A DNA stretch of 64,000 nt from Paenibacillus albidus (GTDB taxonomy: Bacteria > Bacillota > Bacilli > Paenibacillales > Paenibacillaceae), in NCBI RefSeq assembly GCF_014644435.1, contig NZ_BMKR01000018.1, positions 62,001-126,000 of the forward strand, read 5' to 3'. Position 1 is the stretch's first letter, and each line of letters opens with the position of its first letter. Positions 9,759 through 17,865 of this stretch are shown piece by piece. Position numbers and translations under genes: made by a program. The notes below the pieces were generated by a model. The model did no database searches. It saw only the letters and a program-made list of their open reading frames with translations, and had not been told where the DNA came from.

Positions 9759-11336
9759 TCATCCATACCGGACCAGACCTCCACCTAGATTATCCCAGCG
9801 CCATGGAACCTCATGTCCGTGAAGGTGCAGCCCTCCAAACCACTCGTCGATGCCCTGAACTGCCACACGATCCGCTGATCCAGCCAGTACATCATTACCC
9901 AATTCAGTCAGACTTACTGTGCGGTTCAGAAACTCCGGGATTTGCCTGAAATCCTGGCCAGCTTCAGCCCCGTCAATAATCAGCAAAGGAGAATCGCCTT
10001 CCACCAAAGCACGAAGAACTTTCCAATATTCGAGATCACCCATGCCGAGCACATGCAGGGCGTCAGTTACCAGATGAAACAATGCCAATGGGGTACCCCT
10101 TCCATCACGAACAGCCTGAAGCGTGGTCTGTTCCACAATGCCAAGGCCGTTCTGCTCCGAAGGCAGCCGCATGAGATGCGCTGTGAAGGCTTCATAGGCA
10201 AAAGGCAGGCCGGATGCTGCCAGTTCTGCCTTTTTGTTGTCCAGCAGCTCAGCCATTTGAACCGGATCAGGAGAAGCATACGCCTGCCAAAGCTCGCTTC
10301 CGAGCTTCATTTCTTCCCGTCCAATGGTCCTCCAGGTCCCTGATAAGGTCTGAAGCTGTGCCGGAGTGAGCTGTCCCAGACCATGAAACCGTTCGATTCC
10401 CGGGAACTCCCCGATACAGAGCAAACTCAGCTTCGTACGGCCCAGTTTCTGTCCTTTGAACCAGTGGAGCAGATAAGCGAGCATGCTCTGATCAAACAGG
10501 TCATGCTCAAACCACAACACGACTTCATCGTACTTGGCATATTCACGAAGTGTTCTCTCTTGTTCCTCACAGCCCGTTATATATTCTCTGGCCGGAATAC
10601 CCATCGTTTCCTCCAGAACCCGTGCCCGCAATGCACGTTCCTCAGCTTCTGCTGGATTTGCAAATATCGGCCCCGCCGGATAGACCTCTCTCCATACAAG
10701 TACGTCACCCTGTACAACGCCCTGCTTCAGCATATCACCCACAACATCACCGTTAACAATATGCAGCATGTTTTGGCCTCCCTCATATAAATGATTGAAC
10801 ACGGAAATGAGATCAGCTACCGGGAGCGTACCTTTCAGCTTTTGTCGTGCATCGTGCAGCCGCTTCTTGAGCGTCGGGACTGGAGTGCCCAGATAATCGG
10901 AGATCTCATGAAGAGAGTAGCCATAAAAATAAAACAGCCGCAGAGGTATGCGCAGCTTGGCAGAAAGCGCCTCTACTGACTGTTGCAGAACCCGGCTCTC
11001 TTCTCTGCGCTCTGCAATTTCCGCCACCCCCGGCACTCCTCCGGATAACTGTACGGCTTCATCCAAAGGGAGCGTTGAATGGCGCTTACGCCGCAGCGTC
11101 CGCTGGCATTGTCTTACGACAATGGTCTTGAACCAACCTGGAAAAGCGGACGGCTCCTGCAGCTTCCCTAGGTTCTGATAAGCCTCCATGAATGCATCCT
11201 GAACGACATCTTCCGCGAAATGAACATCCTTCAGCATGTCATAAGACACCGCGTACGCCATCCCGCGAAAATGCAGCATCAGCTGCCCGAACGCTTCCGT
11301 ATCCCCTTGCTGCGCCTTTTCAACCCACTGCCTCAT
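9759..11336 (-). CDS. ECF-type sigma factor fused to DUF1835 protein
   Basis: 525 aa. Residues about 1-172 are a sigma-70 family ECF factor: region 2 (HFAEDVVQDAFMEAYQNLGKL) and region 4 (LRLFYFYGYSLHEISDYL). Residues about 190-500 are a DUF1835-type domain starting MLHIVNGDVVGD, with a conserved WFEHDLFDQ segment, usually encoded as a free protein beginning with that same methionine. The junction EGGQNM is encoded by GAGGGAGGCCAAAACATG, a good Shine-Dalgarno plus ATG, so the second half could also be made alone from 10769. No anti-sigma gene is adjacent; the attached domain may do that job, which is inference. The function of DUF1835 is unknown to me. Confidence 0.85.
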   Translation of the reverse strand: MRQWVEKAQQGDTEAFGQLMLHFRGMAYAVSYDMLKDVHFAEDVVQDAFMEAYQNLGKLQEPSAFPGWFKTIVVRQCQRTLRRKRHSTLPLDEAVQLSGGVPGVAEIAERREESRVLQQSVEALSAKLRIPLRLFYFYGYSLHEISDYLGTPVPTLKKRLHDARQKLKGTLPVADLISVFNHLYEGGQNMLHIVNGDVVGDMLKQGVVQGDVLVWREVYPAGPIFANPAEAEERALRARVLEETMGIPAREYITGCEEQERTLREYAKYDEVVLWFEHDLFDQSMLAYLLHWFKGQKLGRTKLSLLCIGEFPGIERFHGLGQLTPAQLQTLSGTWRTIGREEMKLGSELWQAYASPDPVQMAELLDNKKAELAASGLPFAYEAFTAHLMRLPSEQNGLGIVEQTTLQAVRDGRGTPLALFHLVTDALHVLGMGDLEYWKVLRALVEGDSPLLIIDGAEAGQDFRQIPEFLNRTVSLTELGNDVLAGSADRVAVQGIDEWFGGLHLHGHEVPWRWDNLGGGLVRYG

Positions 11337-11414
11337 ACGTCCCTAGCCTCTTTTCTTTCGTGTTCTCAACCTTAAGTGCCGGCTTAGTGGAGGAAGGTTA
11401 CAAATAAAGCTCAG

Positions 11415-12074
11415 TTAGCTAATATATTTAGGGATTCCTTCAAAGTTCGATGCTGCAGTTATCCCTTTAGGCACAGGTTTGTTGTACCGATTCAACCAAA
11501 TTGCTTCTATTCCTGCTGCTTTCGCACACTCAATATCACTTCTCAATGAATCTCCAATATGAATGACTTCTTCAGCCTTCAAGCCCGCTTTTTCGAGAGC
11601 ATACAAAAAAATTTCCTTCATTGGTTTGGAATATTTGGCCTGCTCGCTAGTAATAATTCCATTCGCTTGTAATCCGTGATTATGTATAGCTTGATTTATG
11701 AATGAATCATCACTGTTGGTTACGAAATAAATGGGGAAATTTGAGTGTCTAATGAACTTTACGGCGTCGTCATAGATTGGTGGGTTGCACCAGTGGTCAA
11801 CCATCATATCACACAGTTCTTTGGCGTTCTCCTTAGAATTAAAATGGTCTAGGACTTCTTCAAAACTCTCGAGCGCCAGATCATACTGTAAGCGGTGATT
11901 CTTCCCCTGAGCTCCCTCCAATCTTTTCTGAAACGAACGACTCCAATGTTGCACTACTTCTTCTGGGGTATTTGCATTTCCGCTATTAAATACTCTCTCA
12001 ATCACTTTATAGGACTGTGGTCCATTTTCATGTACAACTGTTCCGTAAAAATCCAGGAAAATAGCTTTTTTCAT
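11415..12074 (-). CDS. HAD superfamily hydrolase
   Basis: 219 aa. Motif I is DFYGTVVH (both Asp/Tyr-type nucleophile positions near residue 8), motif II is TNSD, motif III lies in SKPMKEIF, and motif IV is HIGDSLRSDIECAKAAGI. This is a complete cytosolic HAD phosphatase with a helical cap, similar in layout to YfnB/PhoE-like phosphatases; the substrate cannot be read from sequence. The start has GGGGGGAA upstream. AT-rich compared with the genes around it. It follows the bshB2 terminator, so it is transcribed alone. Confidence 0.8.
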   Translation of the reverse strand: MKKAIFLDFYGTVVHENGPQSYKVIERVFNSGNANTPEEVVQHWSRSFQKRLEGAQGKNHRLQYDLALESFEEVLDHFNSKENAKELCDMMVDHWCNPPIYDDAVKFIRHSNFPIYFVTNSDDSFINQAIHNHGLQANGIITSEQAKYSKPMKEIFLYALEKAGLKAEEVIHIGDSLRSDIECAKAAGIEAIWLNRYNKPVPKGITAASNFEGIPKYIS

Positions 12075-12136
12075 AATGGTTCCCCCCGAAAATTAAATTC
12101 GTCACCAGGCTGAATTAAATCAAAAAGTATACTCCG

Positions 12137-12162
12137 AAAACCCTAAGAAAAGATCCTTAGGG
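12137..12162 (-). terminator. Terminator after bshB2
   Basis: CCCTAAG-8-CTTAGGG followed on the minus strand by TTTT, 34 nt past the bshB2 stop. Confidence 0.75.
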
Positions 12163-12195
12163 CCACGGCTTTCTGTTATATAACATAGCAGAGTG

Positions 12196-12894
12196 TTAAT
12201 CGAACCGGTAGGTCCAGAACTGTTCTGTTCCGAACCGGTTCCGGATTTCTTCATCCGTCAGCTCCCGATTCCCAACGAGCTCCGCCGCTTGAAATTGCGA
12301 ACGGTGCGCCCGAATCGACGCCATTTTTTTCGTAAGGAATGCGGTCACGTCCAGCTTCACATCCGCTTTCCCGATCATCTGCTCGTGATTGCTGGCGAAC
12401 GCGACGCAATGCACAAGCGGCCGCTCTGCTGCGGGGAGCCGACCAACCGTTCTTGTGACGGCGGCTCCGGTGGCATCGTGATCTGGATGCACACTGTATC
12501 CTGGATAAAAGGTGATGACCAGCGACGGGGTCAGTTCCTTTAGCAGCTTCAGGATCAGAGAGTCCAGCAGTTGCTGGTCTTCGAATTCAATCATTTTATC
12601 ATGGAAGCCGAGCATCCTTAAGTCCTGGATGCCAATCGCAAGGCAAGAATCTGCCAGTTCCTCCTTGCGGATCGTTGGCAAGGTGACCCGGTTAGCAAAC
12701 GGCGGGATGCCCATGTTGCGGCCCATCTCCCCTAGTGTCAGACAGGCATAGGTAACTTGGGCTCCGCCTTCTATGTACATAGCCAACGTTCCTGCTGCAG
12801 CGAACGCTTCGTCGTCGGGATGGGGGAACACAACTAAGATGCGTTGATGTTCGGCTTGTATAGTATTCATGGCTTCTTGATCCTCCATTTTCAT
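12196..12894 (-). CDS. bshB2: Bacillithiol biosynthesis deacetylase BshB2
   Basis: 232 aa, PIG-L/LmbE deacetylase. The zinc-binding motif PHPDDEAF is near residue 26 and the second motif HPDH lies in YPGYSVHPDHDATGAA; GEMGRNMG and VHCVAFASN are typical of the BshB2 branch. It removes acetate from N-acetylglucosaminyl-malate in bacillithiol synthesis, in the cytosol. It overlaps yojF by one base (TGATG), giving translational coupling. The ATG at 12894 has AAAGG 5 nt upstream; a second in-frame ATG ten codons on (12864) follows GGAGG by 11 nt and is a possible alternative start. Confidence 0.88.
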   Translation of the reverse strand: MKMEDQEAMNTIQAEHQRILVVFPHPDDEAFAAAGTLAMYIEGGAQVTYACLTLGEMGRNMGIPPFANRVTLPTIRKEELADSCLAIGIQDLRMLGFHDKMIEFEDQQLLDSLILKLLKELTPSLVITFYPGYSVHPDHDATGAAVTRTVGRLPAAERPLVHCVAFASNHEQMIGKADVKLDVTAFLTKKMASIRAHRSQFQAAELVGNRELTDEEIRNRFGTEQFWTYRFD

Positions 12895-13238
12895 CAGAAC
12901 CTTTCCCGGCTCAGTTGCAAAGCCACAATTAGCTTGCCTTGACTGTCGTGTCCAGCCAGGATTAGCCGTTCCGTATCGTTCTCGTCAACGTGTGTAAGGC
13001 CCTCGGCATAAACCCAGCCCTGTTCTGTTTTTAAGCCGACTCGGTATGGACCCGTACCGGAAATGGAGCCATTCGTATATCGGACGGCCGCATTAGTAAT
13101 GAACGCCGACGCCGAGGGTCGGGTGCTGTCCAAGTGACTGGCATATGCACCTGTCGTGAGTTCAAGGTGTAGGTATAAATCCTGACCGGCGAGGCGATCG
13201 ATATGGGTTTGGATGTCTTGTGGTTGTAGCGGCAGCAT
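12894..13238 (-). CDS. yojF: YojF family protein (DUF1806)
   Basis: 114 aa. The sequence (LYLHLELTTGAYASHLD, GPYRVGLKTEQGWVYAEGLTH, LAGHDSQGKLIVALQLS) matches the YojF/DUF1806 family, which in Bacillus sits directly upstream of bshB2 (yojG) as it does here. Biochemical role is not established; a helper for bacillithiol metabolism is an inference from the conserved pairing. Its stop codon overlaps the bshB2 start. Confidence 0.82.
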   Translation of the reverse strand: MLPLQPQDIQTHIDRLAGQDLYLHLELTTGAYASHLDSTRPSASAFITNAAVRYTNGSISGTGPYRVGLKTEQGWVYAEGLTHVDENDTERLILAGHDSQGKLIVALQLSRERF

Positions 13239-13340
13239 AGTGGCCTCCTTATTGGGTGGAAACGTAAAGTACTAATGCCATTTTAGCATATGCACTGGAA
13301 TGTAGATAACTTTGTGTCACTGGGCATCCTTGGTGGTATT

Positions 13341-13649
13341 TTACCCTTCAACCACATCAGCTCGCAGATCCGTTGCAATTTCAATCATTTTGGGAACTAT
13401 AGCTTCGTTTGAAATAGCTACATATAAATCTCCCATGTAAAGCCGGAAGGGAATTTCCACGTTCCCATGCTTCCACATAAAAAAATCACCCTCAATAGAC
13501 ATGCTGCTATCTGGTCCTTTAACGGTAAAAACCTGTGAATACGTAAAGTCGGATTTGGATGCAAAGTAAGGTTTGCATTCTTCCAAAGAGATGGATTGCT
13601 CCGCATTGTTTTCTTGCATCGATCGTGTTATACGAAAACGCTGATTCAT
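13341..13649 (-). CDS. Hypothetical protein (102 aa)
   Basis: ATG at 13649 has GGAGG with 7-nt spacing. I do not recognise the family. The product is soluble and mixed alpha/beta by eye, with no signal peptide, no cysteine motif and no nucleotide-binding motif; the middle (KGPDSSMSIEGDFFMWKHGNVEIPFRLY) looks like beta hairpins. It follows the SDR stop by 19 nt on the same strand, so it is the last gene of the TetR-SDR operon. Confidence 0.7.
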   Translation of the reverse strand: MNQRFRITRSMQENNAEQSISLEECKPYFASKSDFTYSQVFTVKGPDSSMSIEGDFFMWKHGNVEIPFRLYMGDLYVAISNEAIVPKMIEIATDLRADVVEG

Positions 13650-13668
13650 TGAAATGCCTCCAAGTTTT

Positions 13669-14424
13669 TTAATCGATTGATTCTAAAATAACAGCTTTAC
13701 CATAATCTTCACTTAATAAAATCTCAATTAGTTTATTTGCTGTGTATTCCGGCGTCTGGAGTTTCCCCTCTTCAGAGAGACGTATAAATTCGTTGACATA
13801 AGGAAAATGATCACTGCTTAGAGAACGAATTTCAGATTGTAAATTTGTATCGATCATGCCTGGATATACAGCAGCAACTTTCGCAGGAAATTCACCATTT
13901 TCCTGTTCAATCTTTATACTTTTTGTAAATGAGTCTAGACCGGCTTTTGCAGTACTGTAGCAACTTTGTGAGGGCAATAAATATTTAGCCGAAGCTGAAG
14001 ATATATTCATGATTCTTTTATCCACATTCAAATTCATAGTCAGTTTTAAAAAGTTTGAGGTTATTATCATTGGAGCTAATAAATTGATATGGATATTTTC
14101 TATTATTTTCTCCGTTTCAATAAGTTCAATGGGGCTTACAGGCGTTAAGATAGCGGCATTATTGATCAGGTAGATTGCCTCGTTGTTGAACTTTGAATCC
14201 AGGATCTCGCTAAAGATATCCTTCATAAGCTGATCGATAGCGTTAAGATTATTTAAATCATGGTTAAAATAATCAAGTCTGCAATTTTTCACTTTGGCTT
14301 GGCCGACAATTCGTTGATTAGTGCTTCTGGATATGCATATGAGATGATGGTTCTCATCAATCAATTGTTCAGCCAGTGATTCCCCGATTCCCCTTGATGT
14401 ACCTGTAATAATAAAGTGTTTCAT
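13669..14424 (-). CDS. SDR family NAD(P)-dependent oxidoreductase
   Basis: 251 aa. Rossmann motif TGTSRGIGE at residue 7 on, NNAA in the middle, active-site Ser in ISSASAKY and YSTAK for the Tyr/Lys pair; C-terminal PGMIDT. Resembles the sepiapterin/benzil reductase group (YueD-like), though the substrate is unproven. I use ATG 14424, preceded by GGAGTGA, over a TTG eight codons upstream that would overlap nothing but has no ribosome site. It lies 25 nt after the TetR gene, which probably represses it. Confidence 0.82.
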   Translation of the reverse strand: MKHFIITGTSRGIGESLAEQLIDENHHLICISRSTNQRIVGQAKVKNCRLDYFNHDLNNLNAIDQLMKDIFSEILDSKFNNEAIYLINNAAILTPVSPIELIETEKIIENIHINLLAPMIITSNFLKLTMNLNVDKRIMNISSASAKYLLPSQSCYSTAKAGLDSFTKSIKIEQENGEFPAKVAAVYPGMIDTNLQSEIRSLSSDHFPYVNEFIRLSEEGKLQTPEYTANKLIEILLSEDYGKAVILESID

Positions 14425-14449
14425 ATGTATCACTCCACTCCACTTCAAC

Positions 14450-15043
14450 TTAATCTTTTTGAATAAGCATGCTATAAACTGCTTCCTTCCAAATCTCCGG
14501 ATACTCCATTTCGAATTTCATCATCTTACATCTGGATAAATTATCAATGAGCAGGGCAAGGATTTTAGATTTACTTTCAATATTTGATGGTGAAATAAGT
14601 CCCAACTCAGAGCCCTTTGCTAAAAGATTAAAAAAACCACTCACAAAATCCTGCTGAACCTTTAGTAATGGAGTTCTAAATTGTTCATCCCGCTCCGCCA
14701 GCATCATAAATTCACTTAGTACTCTTAATGTCGAACGATGTTCTTCGTCGCCGCTCGGCAACATTTTTAAACCGCCCTCATATAAAGTCTCCACAAAAGT
14801 ATCTCTATGAACAGAGGCAATATTAAAGTAAGTTGCAAAATAATGATCCTTAAAGATATGGTCAAATGTTCGGCTGATCAGTTCTTCTTTCGAGTCAAAA
14901 TGATAATAAATGGATGATTTAGTAATCCCTACTTTTTTTGAAATCATACCCAAGCTTGTTCTCTCTACCCCATATTCTGCAAAAAGCTCATACGCTGCTT
15001 GAATGATTTGATTTGAAGTTATCTCTCTTTTTTTAATGGTCAT
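14450..15043 (-). CDS. TetR/AcrR family regulator
   Basis: 197 aa. The N-terminal helix-turn-helix is canonical (QIIQAAYELFAEYG, then MISKKVGITKSSIYYHFDSKEELI); the rest is an all-helical ligand domain. AAAGGAG lies just before ATG 15043. It heads the operon with the SDR and the 102-aa gene and has a strong promoter with a palindrome just upstream, so autorepression is likely. The three genes are clearly more AT-rich than their flanks, consistent with acquisition by transfer. Confidence 0.88.
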   Translation of the reverse strand: MTIKKREITSNQIIQAAYELFAEYGVERTSLGMISKKVGITKSSIYYHFDSKEELISRTFDHIFKDHYFATYFNIASVHRDTFVETLYEGGLKMLPSGDEEHRSTLRVLSEFMMLAERDEQFRTPLLKVQQDFVSGFFNLLAKGSELGLISPSNIESKSKILALLIDNLSRCKMMKFEMEYPEIWKEAVYSMLIQKD

Positions 15044-15069
15044 TTGCTCCTTTCCTAAGAATTTAATTC

Positions 15070-15099
15070 ATTATAAATATTATCGATATGAAATGTCAA
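15070..15099 (-). promoter_or_regulatory. Promoter of the TetR operon
   Basis: Minus strand TTGACA (15099-15094), 18-nt spacer, TATAAT (15075-15070): consensus SigA elements. Confidence 0.8.
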
Positions 15100-15105
15100 T
15101 ATTTT

Positions 15106-15120
15106 AACGACCGATCGTTC
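15106..15120. promoter_or_regulatory. Putative TetR operator
   Basis: Palindrome AACGA-CCGA-TCGTT immediately upstream of the -35 element; typical TetR operator style, ownership inferred from position. Confidence 0.6.
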
Positions 15121-15149
15121 AAAAAAAGTGTCAAAGCCCGGAAAATAAC

Positions 15150-15173
15150 AATAAAAGCCGCCAATATGGCGAC
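15150..15173 (-). terminator. Terminator after the first histidine kinase gene
   Basis: On the minus strand GTCGCCA-TAT-TGGCGGC then TTTTATT, directly past the kinase stop; one G-U pair in the stem. Confidence 0.75.
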
Positions 15174-15184
15174 TTCCAAAGTCT

Positions 15185-16513
15185 CTAGGGGATTGTTATA
15201 GGCATCCAACCTGTGAGCAGCGCTCCACCCTCCGGATGGTTGCCTGCTGTAAGTTCACCTCCGTGTCTCCTGACAATTCGTAGTGAAATAGCTAACCCTA
15301 AGCCGCTGCCTCCAGTTGAACGACTTCTGGATACTTCCCCGCGGTATAAAGGTTCAAACGCACGCGCTAGTTCTTCCGTAGAAGAAACTGGCCCTGAATC
15401 GCGTATCATAAACTTTACTTTATTGCCGTCTTGTTGACATTGGACAACAATTTCACCACCCGCGGGTGTGTGTCTAACCGCATTATCCAGCAGGTTGCTC
15501 ATGGCACGCTCCAATAAATGCGCGTCGCCGCTCATGATGCAATTCTCTGCAGTATGGTTGGCGATAGAGATGTTTTTTTGCCGGGCCAGTGGACTTAGAC
15601 TGTCCATCGACTGCCCGAGTATACGTGTGAAATCAACAGGTTTGCTTTTCAGTTCCTTCTCCAAATACTCCATCTTGGTAAAAGTGAACAGGTCCTCTAC
15701 CAGCCGATCCAATTGTGCCGATTTCTCCATACAAACTGCTACATATTTTGTTATTTTCTCCGGCGACTGCGCAATCCCTTGTTCCAAACCATCCAAATAC
15801 CCCCGCAAGGCGAACAACGGTGTCCGCAAATCATGCGCGACCGCAGCGATTACGAATCGGCGTTCTTCTTCCAGTTCCGCTTGTTTTTGAAACGATTGCT
15901 GAAGCCCCTTCACCATCACTTCGAATCCGTCGCGTACTTCAGCGATTTCGGTGATTCTGGACAAAGGCATCCGCATATCCCAATCTCCGGCTGCTATTTG
16001 TCTGGCTGTAGCACTCATTTTCTCAAGGGGTTTGAGTACAAACCTTCTCATTTCAACACCGGCCACAAAGAAAGCAAGCAGTAGGCCGGCAAGGGCCGAA
16101 ATCATTTGAACTGAATTGGATTGGGGCAGAAACAGCGTAACTCTTCCTATCAACTCACCGTCCTCTATGACGGAGAACCGTTCAGTCGATGACAAAGAGC
16201 CACGGCGCTCCGGGTTAGACCGGTAAATGTCCAGATCTGACGCCGATTGAAGAACCACATCCATCTTCGCTTTCTGCAATTTTGTATAGAGTTCGTTCTG
16301 CCAATTCGGATCGGCCCATTCTTCCGTACCCGCTTCAATCAGACGAATCGTCCCGGTCAAATCCCTTTGCAAAGTCTCATTTTGGGTCTGACTTTGTGTG
16401 AACCTAAGCGTGTTTGTTTCCATAAAGTGAGCGCCGAGAAAGAAGATCCACGGTAATAAAAGGATGAGAAAAAAGCAGAGCAGCGTAAACGTACGAATGC
16501 GCATTGTCCTCAT
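15185..16513 (-). CDS. Sensor histidine kinase (HAMP)
   Basis: 442 aa. Two membrane helices (about 8-28 and 135-155) bracket an extracellular domain of about 105 residues; a HAMP follows, then HisKA with the phosphoacceptor His in VAHDLRTPLFALRGYL, an N box NLLDNAVRHTPAGGE, and a G box SGLGLAISLRIVRRHGG. All catalytic motifs are complete. Starts one base after the response regulator stop with its own GGAGG, so it is the second gene of the operon. The signal is unknown; the divergent SHOCT/PfpI/DUF2306 operon is the obvious candidate target of the pair. Confidence 0.88.
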   Translation of the reverse strand: MRTMRIRTFTLLCFFLILLLPWIFFLGAHFMETNTLRFTQSQTQNETLQRDLTGTIRLIEAGTEEWADPNWQNELYTKLQKAKMDVVLQSASDLDIYRSNPERRGSLSSTERFSVIEDGELIGRVTLFLPQSNSVQMISALAGLLLAFFVAGVEMRRFVLKPLEKMSATARQIAAGDWDMRMPLSRITEIAEVRDGFEVMVKGLQQSFQKQAELEEERRFVIAAVAHDLRTPLFALRGYLDGLEQGIAQSPEKITKYVAVCMEKSAQLDRLVEDLFTFTKMEYLEKELKSKPVDFTRILGQSMDSLSPLARQKNISIANHTAENCIMSGDAHLLERAMSNLLDNAVRHTPAGGEIVVQCQQDGNKVKFMIRDSGPVSSTEELARAFEPLYRGEVSRSRSTGGSGLGLAISLRIVRRHGGELTAGNHPEGGALLTGWMPITIP

Positions 16514-16514
16514 G

Positions 16515-17201
16515 TTATCCTCCCTCGAAGCGATACCCTACTCCCCATACGTTGACCAGGTATTGCGGATGGTTCGGATCGGATTCGATTTTCTCGCGAA
16601 GCCTGCTGAGATGAACCCGAATCGTATGCCTGTCGCCCACCCCTTCCCAAAATTTCGCAAGCAATTGATCATATGAAAAAACAAGTCGCGGGTGCTCGGC
16701 AAACAATCGCAGCAGCTCATATTCCTTCGGTGTGAGCACGACGTCCCTCCCATCCACGACTACTTCTCTAGTGTCCAAATTTAACTTAAGGCGGCCAAAC
16801 TCCAAGAGCCTTCCATTCATTTGCTGCTGGGAAGTTGTACGCCTCATTACAGCTTTTACCCTGGCAACGATCTCTCCAGGTGAAGCTGTTTTGACGATGT
16901 AGTCATCGCCGCCGAGCGTCAGCCCGCGAATCTTGTCCACGTCATCGCTGCGAGCACTCAAGAACAGGACCGGAATGTTGCTCTCCGCCCGAATCCGGCG
17001 GCACAACTCAAATCCGTTTTGTCCCGGCATCATAATATCCAGCACGATGCAGTGGATCGAATTTTGCTGAAATATGGCCCACGCCTGGGTCGTATCACAA
17101 GCGGTCATAACCTCAAAGTTGTCATTCTCAAGAAAGTCCCTCAATAGTTCAACGATACTTTGATCGTCGTCTACAACGAGTATCGTATGTATTCCACTCA
17201 T
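16515..17201 (-). CDS. OmpR family response regulator
   Basis: 228 aa. Receiver domain with DDD acidic pocket near the start, phosphoacceptor Asp in CIVLDIMMPGQNGF (about D54), and Lys in IVKTASPGEI, where the usual KPF is replaced by KTA. C-terminal winged helix (PKEYELLRLFAEHPRLVFSYDQLL, then HTIRVHLSRLREKIE). First gene of the kinase operon, transcribed away from 17625. The altered residue after the conserved Lys is a small oddity and does not rule out phosphorylation. Confidence 0.88.
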   Translation of the reverse strand: MSGIHTILVVDDDQSIVELLRDFLENDNFEVMTACDTTQAWAIFQQNSIHCIVLDIMMPGQNGFELCRRIRAESNIPVLFLSARSDDVDKIRGLTLGGDDYIVKTASPGEIVARVKAVMRRTTSQQQMNGRLLEFGRLKLNLDTREVVVDGRDVVLTPKEYELLRLFAEHPRLVFSYDQLLAKFWEGVGDRHTIRVHLSRLREKIESDPNHPQYLVNVWGVGYRFEGG

Positions 17202-17477
17202 GCATCTCCCACCTTCTCATCCTATATAAGATGAACTTAAGAGACTAACGCAAGCTTCGCTCGTCACTACGGTGAATGCTTGGACCTCCGGCCGCTGTTG
17301 TCTTCATATTTCTTCAATTCAAACCACTACCTGTGGTTGAAATCTGAAGACAAAGGCGGTCGCTATCGCTCCTACAGTTCCAAACTTCCCCTCCCCTCCT
17401 TCTCGCCTTTTGTTATTTTCTTTTGTTCATCTTGTATAGTTTATCATTTTTCAGCAAAAACAGATGAGCCCCCTGTG

Positions 17478-17507
17478 TTTTGTGATGGATTGTTTATAGT
17501 TTTGTGA
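17478..17507 (+). promoter_or_regulatory. Direct repeats TTTTGTGA, possible response-regulator site
   Basis: TTTTGTGA occurs at 17478-17485 and 17500-17507, 22 bp apart (about two helical turns), upstream of the SHOCT gene. OmpR-type regulators bind direct repeats, so this could be the response-regulator box. The rest of 17202-17477 has no supportable gene; it contains a low-complexity stretch that reads like a degenerate intergenic repeat. Confidence 0.35.
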
Positions 17508-17624
17508 CCTTTTCGCAGCTTGGTTTGATATATTCGTTTGTTACGATTCTTTTTGCGGACATGGACGTCATCTACTGCGAGTTATAACATGTCCTGCGCA
17601 GAAACGGATGAAGGAGGGATATTC

Positions 17625-17846
17625 ATGGGCTTAGAAAATGACAGCTTCTCTTTTTTTCCATTTGGTGCTTTATTTTGTCTTACGCTGTTTTGTTTCGTGG
17701 CCGTTCGAATCTACGCTATTCGTCATCGTTGCACAGATCGCGATCAAAAGGAGCGAAACATTGATTTGATATTAAAAAGCCGGATGGCTAAGGGTGAACT
17801 TGACGAGAAGGAATATCACAGGTTGAACGATCTTCTGACCAAATAA
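17625..17846 (+). CDS. Small membrane protein with SHOCT domain
   Basis: 73 aa from ATG 17625, preceded by GGAGGGATATTC. One hydrophobic helix (about 10-32) is followed by a charged linker and a C-terminal SHOCT motif (LKSRMAKGELDEKEYHRLNDLL). SHOCT segments are short oligomerisation modules at the ends of bacterial proteins. A longer frame upstream has no ribosome site. First gene of the operon with the PfpI and DUF2306 genes; divergent from the two-component system, so probably its target. Confidence 0.75.
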   Translation: MGLENDSFSFFPFGALFCLTLFCFVAVRIYAIRHRCTDRDQKERNIDLILKSRMAKGELDEKEYHRLNDLLTK

Positions 17847-17865
17847 TGACTGGGAGGATTTATGA

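Noticed and set aside
17280..17507. 75-codon plus-strand frame
   Set aside because: No ribosome site and repetitive hydrophobic/serine composition; more likely a degenerate intergenic repeat.
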